In this document: one piece after another, positions 1-10,625 of the stretch
Layout of the letters: every line of letters begins with the position of its first letter
Numbering within the stretch: the first letter of the stretch is position 1
DNA from: Stratiolaelaps scimitus
Lineage: Eukaryota; Arthropoda; Arachnida; Mesostigmata; Laelapidae
Assembly: GCA_019614645.1 (NCBI GenBank)
Contig: JABWDB010000004.1
Span: forward strand, 2,976,001 to 3,040,000
Direction of reading: 5' to 3'
Length of the DNA stretch: 64,000 bases
Notes under the pieces: model-generated
What the model was told of the DNA's origin: nothing
Seen by the model: the letters and a program-made list of their open reading frames with translations, nothing else
Database searches by the model: none
Translations under genes and position numbers: made by a program

Positions 1-3000
1 AAGTAATTTAGTCTGCATTTGCAACAGGCACTGCAAAAGGATCCAGCTGTTATAAGGGGGATGCATGCATAGAGTGTGGAGCAATTATCGATAGTGTTGC
101 TTTCAAATATGGGATCATCAAAGAACTCCAATAACGTGTATATATATGTATATATATATATAAAATATATATATATATCTATATATACTCATTAGGAAAC
201 CTGGCATATCGAACTAACAGTGAGCCACAAAAAGTAATCGTCATATTTGTTGTGTATGTACTTTGAAGCGTTTGATAACCACCCGACAAGGCCGAATAAA
301 CGGGAGGTAATTATCATTATGTCGCTATTGTTTTATCGATCAAAACGTGTACTTCCGCGTAATGGGGAAATGAGGTCCGACTATTTGTTGAACATTACAG
401 ATACTATTTGCTTTTATGTTGTGAATATAATTTCAGTTACTATGATTTAAATTTGAGGAAAAAACGACGGGAGAAATTTGAAATTTGCTTCTTATAACTT
501 TGTTCTTGTCAAACGATTCACATTTAGGTGAAGTGCAGAATAGATCAGGGGGAATGCGCGTAATATGAGGGACAATATCATTATTTCAGTCTCAAAATAG
601 AAAATACCTCTGAAATGAATGACATCAGTACAAATCGGGTGGTATCATGGTCCAACGCACCACACGCTCGGTCGCCGTCTGGCCCAATGCGGCCATTCTC
701 ACCATCGCTTGTAGGCAGCTCCGCTATGAGTATATATATATCAACACATTATCGTGACAAGTCTAATAACACTGGAGGCGATTGTGGCCGGGCGAGAGTA
801 TCATCGTATCCTATCGCTGCCGAGTGGTGACGAAACTTTCATAAAACTTTTCAAAAAGTTCCCTTCTCATTTGTGTGCTTCGGCAAATTTATTCAGCTTC
901 GAAGTTTTATACTGCAGTATTCCCTGGTTACTCGGACCGACGATTTGAGGAGAATACTCATAAAGAATTTATAGCCATGTGTTCGCGTCCCAATGACAAC
1001 TACACCAACGATGGGAACCGAAGGCAAAGACAGGCTTAGGGTAAGATGTGACGCAGGTCTACAGCTGGGAAACATGTAAACTCCCAATCTAGAAAAAAAA
1101 AAACCGTAGCCTCACAGCTGAAGAGGCGCCTGTTCCGAGTGTAAACCTGCCTTGCCAACCTTGAAGTTTGTGTTAGCCTAACTGTTCGGTTAAGTGCAAG
1201 CATACTGTAAATTAAGGCCTCACTCATCCTGCAGTTTACAAAACGCAAAGAAAAAGCAAAAATTGAAAATTGCATTCGCTGCATTCTGTCTATCGCGTCG
1301 TCTTCTGGGTGCGAGGTAACTCTCGCCACTGCCTCCAATAAGTGTCTACATATCAAAAGTCGATTGCACTCATTACTTAGACATATTGTGGTTATATATG
1401 ATCCGCATATTAGTTCGCACGTTCCTCAATCAAAAGCCAATATGTAGTCACTCGCAACAGCGTTACTATTCGGCTCACGTTCGCGCCACTTCCAGCTGCT
1501 CGGTGTCGGATTAAATAATGGATAGGCAAAAGCGGACGACTTGTGTTTCATGAACGTAAAGTGCCAAGAACGAATGGACAGCTACACTGGTACACTGCTA
1601 AACGTGACACCAAACCTAATCCGATATCTTCATTCAATAAGTAACCCTGTAACAGGCGTTATCAGTGCCGCGAGATTTCAGCCCTAACTATAGAAGAGTC
1701 AAGCTACAGCGCAATGTTTGTTGAGCCTAAAAACTGCAGTTCCGTTAATAAACCAATAAAACCATTATTCGCTTTGCCCATTTACCCATGGACGTCCAAC
1801 CTGGGACATCAGCACTCAGGCGCTGCCTTTGTTACCGAGCCGAAACGAACCATTTTAGGACGGAGTCAAGATATCGGCCTCTGTGAAATGTCCCTTTGGG
1901 ACAGCGCATATTAGGTGATTACAGTAAATGAGTAGGAAGCTACGAATAATATCATCGTATACGTTTCACTATGAAGAAAACAAGGTGGGTACGGTAACAA
2001 AGAAAACGCTGATTCAATAGTAAGCGCCTATCACTACTTTTGAATCGGTGCTAATGGAACGCTTGCGTCTCTAACGGTATCGTCTCAGCGTTTTACCCTT
2101 GAGAAGGCGTTTGTGTATCAGGCGTCAGCCAATCTGATCGTGAGCACGCTCTGTACCGAAGGGAGCGAGGACGCTGATAAGCGCTGCACGATTTGTCGTG
2201 AGCTGGGCGATGAGGCAGTGACCTTTAACGTAGGGGACGGCGGTAGACGAAAGTTCCTCATTGTCGAGTGCTCGAACTCCAGCCTCTCAAAGCCGATGTG
2301 CGGGTAATTGAGCTCGTCCGCTGTAGGGAGGGAAATTATCGGCATCAACGAACCGTTAACAATTTATCATTTTCTGCTGATCTGCATGATTGCAACTCAG
2401 ACCACCCACAAGGAACAGGTACACTTTTAATGAAGATATAACGCCCCTTCCTGCATTTCGTTCTCGTAGTGACGTCGCACGTGTGGCATGCGATGTGGTG
2501 CAGATCTCGTAATCTATTGGGAAATCGTCAGTTGATTCTACTTATATATATATATATATATATATTCTACGGTTCTGCAGGGCAAGTAAAAGTAGTTTAT
2601 TATCGAGAAGAGCACCTTTACCGTTTCTCTTCCTGACAAGACATTAAGCTACGGCAGCGGTTTGCGGCTATGCATCCCGATCTAATTGTTGGGTACAGAT
2701 TGCAGTCGACAATTGCAGCTTGAAAGCAAACCCCGCAAGAACTTTACTGAGCGAACAATCGCGAAATTGCCTGTTGGAGGTAAAGTTTTTCACAACGGTC
2801 AGCGGCTGGAAAGTTGCGGGCATATCCGCATGCAATATTTGTTAGATAAGTTTCTCCGGCATGAAGGCGGGAAGCAGCGTCCACCTCCGCTTCTGTCCGA
2901 GCACGTTACAAGGATATCTCGCCCTTTGTTTGCTCTGAGCACGGAACACTTTAATGGATTACTGGAAGTGAAGTAGTTAACTAAATTTACAGCAGTCATG

Positions 3001-5069
3001 TATTGGCAGGCTGCAGTACCTGCTTCTGCTTTGGTGATGCCCATGTGAATGGCCGGATCTTCCATCGTGTGACTGCACTGTTCTATAGATTCAGCGTATA
3101 CATTTAGATAGGCCGTTACTGGCTGGACGAACGAGATTGTTCTAATGAGATTCACTGGTACATCGCCCATCTGCTGGTGATATCGCCTGTGGAGATTTCC
3201 TGTAGAGATGGGGTTACACATCTCATTTATTCGATAGCGCTTCATATATACTGAGCGTTTTCCCTTTGTTTTGGCCGTTGTTGATAATGTTCAAGTGATT
3301 TGATTCGTTCCACCTGTGTCGCCCCACGATTCCTTAAAGTATACACATTGAAGAACCCTCGCCGGTGTAGCATCGATAGAGTTTCGTATGGCTAGTCTGA
3401 GGGAGCGCCTCTCTGCATATCAGAGAAACATTCGTCAGTTCTGTTTACAGCAACCTTTCCATTGGGTGTGCTAACAATACTCTTTATTATCCCACCCTTT
3501 GGTATAGATTCACATATTCAACAATACAAGTGCTATAAGTACTCTATCGGTCATGGAAATTGGCAAACCTTCGAAAAAATCGAACACTTTCGATAGGTTG
3601 GAAATTTTAAAAGTGTGCGAATTTTGTGTCGTGAAAGATATGTCCTGTGACTTCACATTCGGAACAAAGATCTTCAAAAACTCGACCTTAACCCAGTGTT
3701 AGACCCGCAGCATATTGTAAACCATTGCCGGGGTTCCAGGACAGAGGTTGACACGCGAGCAATAATGAATATGCTGAGCGGAGATTTAATTTACGATTCG
3801 CATTAGGAAATTTCCCCTAAGCATTATAGATTTCGAATAAGGACAATATATCAAGATGATTTTAAGTATAATTAGCTTACGATCGTCGCTGCCAATCATA
3901 TCGCCACCATAATCTAAGCGTTGACAATGCTTCAATGCTATGCGTGCTATAATACAATCTAACCTCTAAAGGGAGCCTCAATTATTTTTTATGCTTGAGA
4001 ATTGATTAGTATTACCGAACGGTTGTTTTTTTTGCTTCACAAGCGAATTCATAAATAGGTTAGCCTGCAGCTTAAACTGATCATGACAGATTGGGAAGAT
4101 CCGGGTCCCGAAGCCTTCGTCTGAAGAAGAACGAAGATCACGGAGGTTGGCAAATGGACAACAACGTACTGTCTGCTGTTCGGGTGGAGGCGATTCGGCG
4201 GCCGAGGGAGTGTTGCGTACAACGGTCACAGCCGTTCGTGGTGTGGTCCCTATTGTTTCCGCTAATCAAGAGCGGAAACATGTTTTTGGAAGATGTTACT
4301 TCTGGTGGCGGCGCTGTTGCTTGAGTAGACGCATCCTCGGCCGAGCTTAAATATGCATATGCAGGGCATATGCGTATGTCTGTATTTGTGTGTGTGTTTG
4401 TTTAGCCTGTTAGCTCAGTAGCTCAACGCTGGTGCAAGGTGCTTGGCAACAATAATAATAATAATTAGCGTAGTACATTCATCAATGGCTATGTGGTGGC
4501 GGACGATACATTTAGGCCATGTAGACTTTTGTAGAACAAGAACCTCAGCCAACATTTTATGTCCACGGAACTGCTGTCAGCATTGCTTCGGCTCACTTAA
4601 GTGTAAACTGCCACTTCTACTACTAATAATAATAATAGTATAATTATAACGATATATTTCCGTCTCTTGACAACAAACCAAATAATTGTAATTATGTGTG
4701 CAGGGAGTCATCAGACACTGGTCGATTTTACTATTCATTCCGCTTGCGCCGGGAAGTAAACTTGTGCTGTGTGGGACTTCGAGGCCCTGCGTTCGCGTCT
4801 TGTACTTCCCTAATAGAGTACAAATGTATGCGTGTCAATAGATATCAGTTCTTAGCTCAAAAACAAGAATGCCTTCCAAATGGGATAAGTGGACTGGGTT
4901 TGACAGCAGCAGGTTCTTCGAATGGACCCGGTGTCATTGCGTCAATGTATTCAATTTCACATCTGGTCAAAAACGGGCAACTGAAGATCCTTTGTATTAA
5001 CCAGGGGTGGACATAATGTGAAGCTTAAGCTAATTAACAAGATACTGTAAGAAGATCTGGGAATTCAAC
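1..5069. other. Intergenic or intronic DNA, no recognisable gene
   Basis: AT-rich single-copy-looking DNA with TA runs at 137-188 and 2,543-2,566. A 148-codon minus-strand frame (3,245-2,799) is long for this composition but has no motif I recognise. At 4,394-4,440 GTTAGCTCAGTAGCTC resembles a tRNA 5' half, flanked by (AAT)n at 4,448 and 4,620, without a matching 3' half. Confidence 0.4.
4254..4280. other. Perfect hairpin, 10-bp stem and 7-nt loop
   Basis: TGTTTCCGCT (4,254-4,263) and AGCGGAAACA (4,271-4,280) are exact inverted repeats around AATCAAG. No neighbouring gene explains it. Confidence 0.6.
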
Positions 5070-5735
5070 GCAAATGGATCAAGCTTGGAGTGATGTGGAA
5101 CGCGTCAGGTTGAAAATCATCACTACGCCTTGGACGGAAGCATGACTTAATGCCGTCCATGCTGTCATATGGGAACTTTACTTGATGATCAATTACACCT
5201 CTTGCAGCGGGTTTGCGGTTGGGAAGTTATCTAGTTTCTCTACATTCCTGTTGCGATGGAGAACAGATTGATTCTGTTGGTTGTCATGGACTCTCTAAAA
5301 AGTGCGGATCGTGGCCCAGGACACTCCTTGATCAAAACACTTAGGACAGAGCCCTTCGTTCCACATCTATTCCTTGCATTCGTCAATCAGTATGTATTTG
5401 TCGCTCTAATGGGAAACATTCTGATCTCCTTTTTCAGAAGTAAAATTCTGGTTTTGGGATTGCACTGTGAATGGCACTTTAGCACCTTCTTATGTTAGTC
5501 GTGGATAAGCACAGCCTGGCCATGCAGCCAATACTGCCCAGCAAGCCCATTAATGGATGAGTACTACTATAAACCTGTGGTCTTCGAAAGCTTGAGAGGT
5601 CCAGGGATACAATCATTAAACATTATACACATATTAGGAGAAAGGTTATCGTCCATTAGGAGGACAACTACGCGCAACAGATTTTCTCTAGATATCCAAA
5701 GGGGCAACTCAACTTCCATTTTAGGTTCGCCTCGA
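5070..5735 (+). pseudogene. Decayed 3' fragment of an RLE retrotransposon (nuclease and C-terminus)
   Basis: Conceptual translation with several frame changes and stops aligns with the C-terminal 220 or so residues of the intact element at 8.5-12.9 kb. Near 5,076 AWSD aligns with the same residues of the intact copy. From about 5,205 to 5,387 GLRLG, HSC, HGLS and IPCIR line up with GLRLG, HSC, HGLS and IPCTR around the CCHC motif. At 5,471-5,500 the DNA matches the segment encoding TLAPSY. At 5,590-5,735 FESL and IQRGN...ILG align with FETL and VQRGN...FLG. It is AT-richer and more diverged than the intact copy, so it is an older, probably distinct subfamily. The catalytic residues are lost. 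Confidence 0.75.
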
Positions 5736-5869
5736 GGCTGGGAAGGTGGGACCTTTTTGTTTTAATTAAATACCATAATTAAGGATATACAGACGAAGCT
5801 GTTCTTGGCTGTAGTTCACGAATTCAAGAATAACCAGTTTAGATATATAACTTTTTGTCAAAAATCGCA

Positions 5870-6130
5870 TTTGGAGAGACGGTGGGGTGAGGATATAGTG
5901 CCATGACGGAGCCATCATCGTCCCGAGGGAGACGATGGGATTGCCTCTTTGGATAGCGACCCAAAGGCTCGACAGAAGAAAGGACCCCAACGCGCTTGTA
6001 ACCTGTGGCGCGGATCAGCCTGTGGCAGATCCCGTCACGAGGATTGGCAGTGAGGGAGGGGGCAGAGGCCGCCTGGGGTTTCGAAGGAGAGCGCAACAAC
6101 CATGTTGCCCCATACTGCACAGTTAAATGA
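5870..6130 (-). pseudogene. Decayed 3' fragment of the RLE retrotransposon, opposite strand
   Basis: Read on the minus strand, this region gives LSFETPGG, then HRLIRATG.KR, then AIQRGNPIVSLGT in shifting frames. These match LAFETLGG, HRLIRATGDKR and AVQRGNAIAFLGT at the end of the intact ORF2. DNA identity is high across the segment encoding RLIRATG. It covers only the last 75 or so codons, a strongly 5'-truncated copy. It lies tail to tail with the fragment at 5,070-5,735, with about 130 bp between them. Confidence 0.8.
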
Positions 6131-8524
6131 TTAGGAGTGTAGCCTAATTCAAACATTGCCCTCCAAAACAGATTCTGCAACTCTGTGAATTAACCTGAAT
6201 ACGTGCGAGAACGTACAAACTACACTCCTGAGATCAATCCGAGTGCGAAATTCGCTTCAGATATCGGTATATCTATAATAGTAGACCAAATGTTCAATCG
6301 CTTTCGGCTCAGTAAGGCCCGCACGATATATATATATATATACGTGCGTAGAGCCATAGCGTACGGTCGCATTTAATTTCTTTTCACTCAGAGAATCGCT
6401 GTTTCCGCTTCAAAAGATGGAGGCAGTGTCATTCTTCCACTAAGCCGAGCGTCCTGATATTGGTGAAATATTAACGCGCAGCGCCGTTAAAGTACCCAGT
6501 GCGCCGCATCTCCGAATCTTCTCTCGTCATCATCATCGTCGTCGTCGTCGAGTCACGTCCTCCACGACAACAAAAAAACAATCGGCAAATTGATGGATAA
6601 ATAATGGAGTTTCTTTGTTATTATTATGGCCATCATCAGCATCATCAGCATCTCGGAAACTATATTTGTGTCGTAATATTGTTTTCTGGGAGATCCCATG
6701 CTCGCATGGCCAGTCTGGCGGTATCATTTGGAGACGAAGCAATACCGCTGAGTGGACAAAGATGAGTGGCTTTGCGGTTCACTTTAATTATCTCTGACCC
6801 AGCCCAAATGACACTGTGCACTATGGCGTCTCATTCATTTTTGACTGCCCCCTTTGTCTGCTACATATCGCTTCTAAGCCGGAGGAATATCACTCCTTTC
6901 AACTGCAGACGCAATCGATTTATCAGCAAGGCCGACAACGAAATAATAATAATAGGGTTTCAAAGGCGACGAGCTAACAAAGTAATGAAGGCCTCATGGC
7001 GCTTGCGGCACGCTGGCAGCGATAACGATGCGAAGGTGTGCACGCTTGTCTGTGGTCATCACTGAGTGGCCAATTCTTGGGGGTGCTATATATTCGTATC
7101 AGTGTTGAGGTAAATAATGAGGCAAGAGGGCGACGACAATGAGTCCCTTGCGATAACGGGGTAATGCTAAATGCATATTAGACCTCTGTTGTACATTTGC
7201 GTACTATGGGATATGGGGGTGGTCGACACGCAAATGAAGGAGGCGCGAAGGTCGGGCGGGGGATTAGGCAGGGAGGTTGCAATCGAGGTTTGCCATGCCG
7301 ATGTTGGTGTAGCATTGTCACAATGGGAGCGGGAATATGTTTATGTCCCTTCACATGTATCTCGTCTCATCAATACAGTTAGTAAGTTCTGACTGATTAG
7401 CTGAACAGTGAACAGCTTCACGGGGAGTGGGGCATAACTGGATTTTTGTAATGAGAATTGTACGTTGATTCCTAATGAATATTCTTCTAAAAAGATGAAC
7501 GAAACGTAATGAAAACACTATACTTATCGTGGGCGGCCCTCCTCCGGACTTAAGGGATGTCATAAAAATAATCTGAGGAAAAATCATATGATGATTAGTG
7601 ACTTAGAAAAGTGTTAGCAAATAACAGAATTAGTGCTAAATTTCGCTGATTCTAATTAGCAAATCTACCCTTTACGACGGCTATTTCTGAAAATGGTGCA
7701 CTTCAAATGACAACCTATTGACTTGCGCGTTCGCATATTATTGAAGGGGAGGGCTTGCGGATTCATATACCATAATCAGAATAGATCGGACTCGTAATTT
7801 CAGTTCGCCCAATTAAATGTGGCCCAGGATAGTTCCAGAATGATTATTCCCGACAACCGATTATCTCTGCCTATTTCTGGCTGTGTCGTATTATCACATG
7901 TATCTGATCAAGAGATTTACATGTTTTGGGAATATATATATATTTATGTGATTTTAGTCGTCATTTTAGCAGAGTATTCAAACGAATTGAGTTCAAATGC
8001 TAAATAATTATGCCTCACCTGATATCTTACTTTGCATGTTTTTTGCTTATAGTAAAGGGGGCAATGGATTGACGCTACCCCTGGAAAGAGAGGGAGATAT
8101 TTCAGATAGTTCCAAATTCAAGGAATTCGAAGAGTAGCAGAGGACAATTCTATAAAATGATCGTGACAAAAATTGTCAATTCAAAAGTTGATGAGAACAA
8201 GCATACGACGAAATATTTTTGATTATATTGGCCAAACAGGTATGACATTCTGACGCCAAGCACGGACGTTTCTTACAAGTCAGAGGTCGAATCTTTTGCT
8301 ACCTGCATTCTAGGGTAGTCGCAGCTAATTTATAGAACATTCTTATCTAGTGTACCTTGATAACGGCTAAGTGGGCAGTCTCATTATTGGACATTGCTAG
8401 AACGATCATGAGATATGATTGTGTCGTGAAACTTTGTCCTCTCTACACACTATCGTCATCCGTCACCCTATCTAATGTATGCCAGATAAACAGATGCTGG
8501 CGACGATGTTTAGGTTAAGTATCA
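6131..8524. other. Intergenic DNA, nothing identified
   Basis: AT-moderate DNA between the truncated RLE fragment and the intact element. Short TA run at 6,326-6,342, short trinucleotide runs near 6,530-6,550 and 6,625-6,650. No open frame above 100 codons and no motif seen. Confidence 0.4.
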
Positions 8525-8537
8525 AGTGTTAATGATA
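8525..8537. repeat. Candidate target-site duplication, 5' copy
   Basis: AGTGTTAATGATA matches AGTGTTAATCATA at 12,860-12,872 at 12 of 13 positions. The position immediately before the open ORF1 frame supports an insertion duplication. Confidence 0.5.
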
Positions 8538-8538
8538 C

Positions 8539-9837
8539 TGGTCTGGAGCGGCCGACGAGGTCGCTGTCGTTGGGAATGACGACGCGAGGGAGAACGCTGC
8601 ACCGTTCACGGAGCAGCGGACGAAGGACGCCAAGCGTCGCGCGGGCCGTGAGGCTCGCGCACTGGAAGCCCTCCGGGCAGGCCTCAACGCAAGGTCCCAC
8701 GGACTATTCAAGGTGACCGTCCGTGGCAAGGCGGTCGGGGCCGGCGGGCCTTCCCCCGCCTTCGAGCAGGGCCAGATGCTCGCCCTTTTTAAGAGCGCGC
8801 ATGAGGCTCTCCCGGGCTGCACCCCGGCTGGTGGCGCCGACGGGCTCATCATTTGGGCGCCGACCCTTGAGCTCGCCCGCAAGGCGTTGACGCTAACGAC
8901 CCTCGGAGGCGTCCCTGTGACCGCTCATTGCTCGGCCCTCTCAAGCACCACGGCCCGCATCACGAACGTCTGCGCGGCTTTTACCGACGCCGAGATCCTG
9001 GCTGAACTCTCACCCCTCGGCGTCACTTCCGCCCGCCGCCTACCCGCCGCGCCCGGCCCGGCTCGTCGCTCGCCTCGGCCCGTCCTGCTCACCTTCAGCG
9101 GGCCGCCTCCTGCCTCGGTGTTCCTCGGCTACAGGTCCCATCCGGTCGTCCTGGAGCCTGACCGGCCACCACTCTGCTTCAACTGCTGCCGGTCGGGCCA
9201 CATCGCGGCACGGTGCTCACTGCCTAGGGCCTGCAGCAACTGCGGTGAAGCCGGCCACCTCGCCGCCTCCTGCGCCCGTCCTGCCCGCTGCGTCAACTGC
9301 AAGGGTGCCCATCGCTCGGGCTCGCCGTCGTGCCCTCGGGCGGCCTACCTCCGCGAGCGTCAGCGGCTCGTGACTGAGGCCAGGGTCCTCGAACAGGTGA
9401 AGGACACCTCACCCCTAGCGTCCATTATGCTCATCGAGGCCCCGGTGTCGACCCAGGCGCCAGCCCGCTCGTACGCTGCGGCGGCTCGGGGTATTGTGGT
9501 CCCCTCCGACGGTGCTCAGGTCCCCATGGTCCTGCTGCCGAACCCGAGGGCGATCCCCGCCCCGTCGCGCCGCCCCGCCCCTCGTCGGCCTGCTCCTCGT
9601 CGGCCTGCCCCTTGTCGGCCCGCCCCTTGCCGGCTTGCCCCCCGTCGACCTGCCCCCCGTCGAGCCGCCCCTGGTCGACCTGCCCGCGCGGAGCCTCGGC
9701 GCCCCACGGCCGCGCCAGCGGTGCCAGGCATCGTCGCAGCCTTGAGGTCCCTCGCTGAGGTCTTGGCCCCTCTCCTCCAGCTTCAGCGTCAGCTCGCCCC
9801 CCTCCTAGCCGCTCTCAATCCCCCCCGTTCTTCATGA
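8539..9837 (+). CDS. Retrotransposon ORF1: gag-like protein with three CCHC zinc knuckles
   Basis: This is the nucleic-acid-binding protein expected to coat the element RNA. The frame is open from the inferred 5' boundary. No in-frame ATG precedes the first GTG at 8,713, and the first ATG is at 8,776, so the true N-terminus is probably missing. The upstream residues are charged and basic. Counting from the GTG, residues about 80-140 follow the spacing of gag-like ORF1 proteins of I and Jockey elements (a T-x-x-EI-type segment, an LTF segment, then the knuckles). CCHC motifs start at residues 155 (CFNC...H...C), 174 (CSNC...H...C) and 193 (CVNC...H...C). Residues about 280-330 are an Arg-Pro-Ala tandem repeat. 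The TGA stop at 9,835-9,837 overlaps the next ATG, suggesting termination-reinitiation. The knuckles make the identification firm. Confidence 0.85.
   Translation, partial: WSGAADEVAVVGNDDARENAAPFTEQRTKDAKRRAGREARALEALRAGLNARSHGLFKVTVRGKAVGAGGPSPAFEQGQMLALFKSAHEALPGCTPAGGADGLIIWAPTLELARKALTLTTLGGVPVTAHCSALSSTTARITNVCAAFTDAEILAELSPLGVTSARRLPAAPGPARRSPRPVLLTFSGPPPASVFLGYRSHPVVLEPDRPPLCFNCCRSGHIAARCSLPRACSNCGEAGHLAASCARPARCVNCKGAHRSGSPSCPRAAYLRERQRLVTEARVLEQVKDTSPLASIMLIEAPVSTQAPARSYAAAARGIVVPSDGAQVPMVLLPNPRAIPAPSRRPAPRRPAPRRPAPCRPAPCRLAPRRPAPRRAAPGRPARAEPRRPTAAPAVPGIVAALRSLAEVLAPLLQLQRQLAPLLAALNPPRSS
9570..9700 (+). repeat. Minisatellite inside ORF1, 15-bp units (Arg-Pro-Ala)
   Basis: Tandem units of the type CGTCGGCCTGCCCCT encode repeated RPAPR or RPAPC pentapeptides between the zinc knuckles and the C-terminus of ORF1. 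Unit length is a multiple of three, so expansion keeps the frame. Confidence 0.8.
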
Positions 9838-10625
9838 ACCCAGGTCCCATCGCCCCAGCTCGCGACGCCTCCCCAGCCCGAGACGCCACCCCAGCTCGAG
9901 ACGCCACCGCAGCCCGAGACGCCACCGCAGCCCGAGACGCCACCGCAGCCCGAGACGCCACCGCAGCCCGAGACGCCACCGCAGCCCGAGACGCCACCGC
10001 AGCCCGTCGTGCCGCTTCAGCCCGAGACGCCACAGGCCCCCCGCGTGTACCGTGCCCGCATTGCGAGGGCAGATTCACCCGGCGCGGTCTCAACAGGCAC
10101 ATAACGGTGCGGCACCCGGAGGTCCGTTCGGTGCCTCAGCCGAGTCCAGCGCCCCAACCGCTCGAGCTACGACTACAGGCGGCCATGCGTGAGGCCCGAG
10201 TCTTCAGTATTGTCCCGAAGGCTACGCGTTCCCTAGTCGCCGTGGCCCTCACAGACGTGCTCCGGGACGTTCATTCCAATAACGACGTCTCCTCCTGGGA
10301 AGCGCTCCTGGCTTTCGCCCGAGTGGTCTTGCAGATGCCGGACAAAGGCGACACCTCCCGCTCCCTCCCAGCCGTGATTCGGGGAAACCTAGCGGCCTTC
10401 CGTGCTGGGGCGCGCTTGGAGTACCGCTTGCGTCGTCAACTCCCCCGCGGCCCTCGTCCTCCGCCCACGGATACGGGCCAGATGGCTGCGCGTATAGCCA
10501 CCCAAAAACTCTCCGAGGGTGACATCTCTGGTGCCGCCCGGGCCCTGTGCTCTACCGACTCGGCCACGGACTCGGCTGAGGCTCTCCACGCCCTCAGGGC
10601 GAAGCACCCCCCCCGCCCCTCCTGA
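9834..10625 (+). CDS. Retrotransposon ORF2, N-terminal part: repeat linker and C2H2 finger
   Basis: This is the N-terminal part of the polymerase ORF. It starts at the ATG that overlaps the ORF1 stop. Residues about 8-65 are an 18-bp tandem repeat encoding ARDATA units. A C2H2 finger follows (C74, C77, H89, H94), the kind that binds target DNA in R2-like elements. After it comes a helical stretch (about 115-250) ending in LHALRAKHPP, which resembles the segment just before the RT domain in related elements. The frame ends at a TGA at 10,623-10,625, directly after a C8 run (10,607-10,614). The RT lies in another frame that becomes readable by skipping one base there. I therefore read this as the front half of one polymerase ORF broken by a frameshift. 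Programmed shifting is possible but unproven. Confidence 0.8.
   Translation: MNPGPIAPARDASPARDATPARDATAARDATAARDATAARDATAARDATAARDATAARRAASARDATGPPRVPCPHCEGRFTRRGLNRHITVRHPEVRSVPQPSPAPQPLELRLQAAMREARVFSIVPKATRSLVAVALTDVLRDVHSNNDVSSWEALLAFARVVLQMPDKGDTSRSLPAVIRGNLAAFRAGARLEYRLRRQLPRGPRPPPTDTGQMAARIATQKLSEGDISGAARALCSTDSATDSAEALHALRAKHPPRPS
9858..10030 (+). repeat. Minisatellite inside ORF2 N-terminus, 18-bp units (ARDATA)
   Basis: About seven near-identical 18-bp units (GCCCGAGACGCCACCGCA) follow degenerate copies. They encode ARDATA repeats just before the C2H2 finger. Near-identity of the units suggests recent expansion. Confidence 0.85.

Noticed and set aside
2799..3245. 148-codon minus-strand frame as a gene
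   Set aside because: No recognisable motif or signal, overlapped by a plus-strand frame. Kept only as a note in the region description.
4394..4440. tRNA gene
   Set aside because: Only a D-arm-like 5' half; there is no T-arm or acceptor pairing.
9516..10102. Antisense frames across the ORF1/ORF2 repeats (Gly/Arg- and Ala/Ser-Arg-rich)
   Set aside because: They are mirror images of the GC-rich minisatellites on the coding strand and have no motif of their own.
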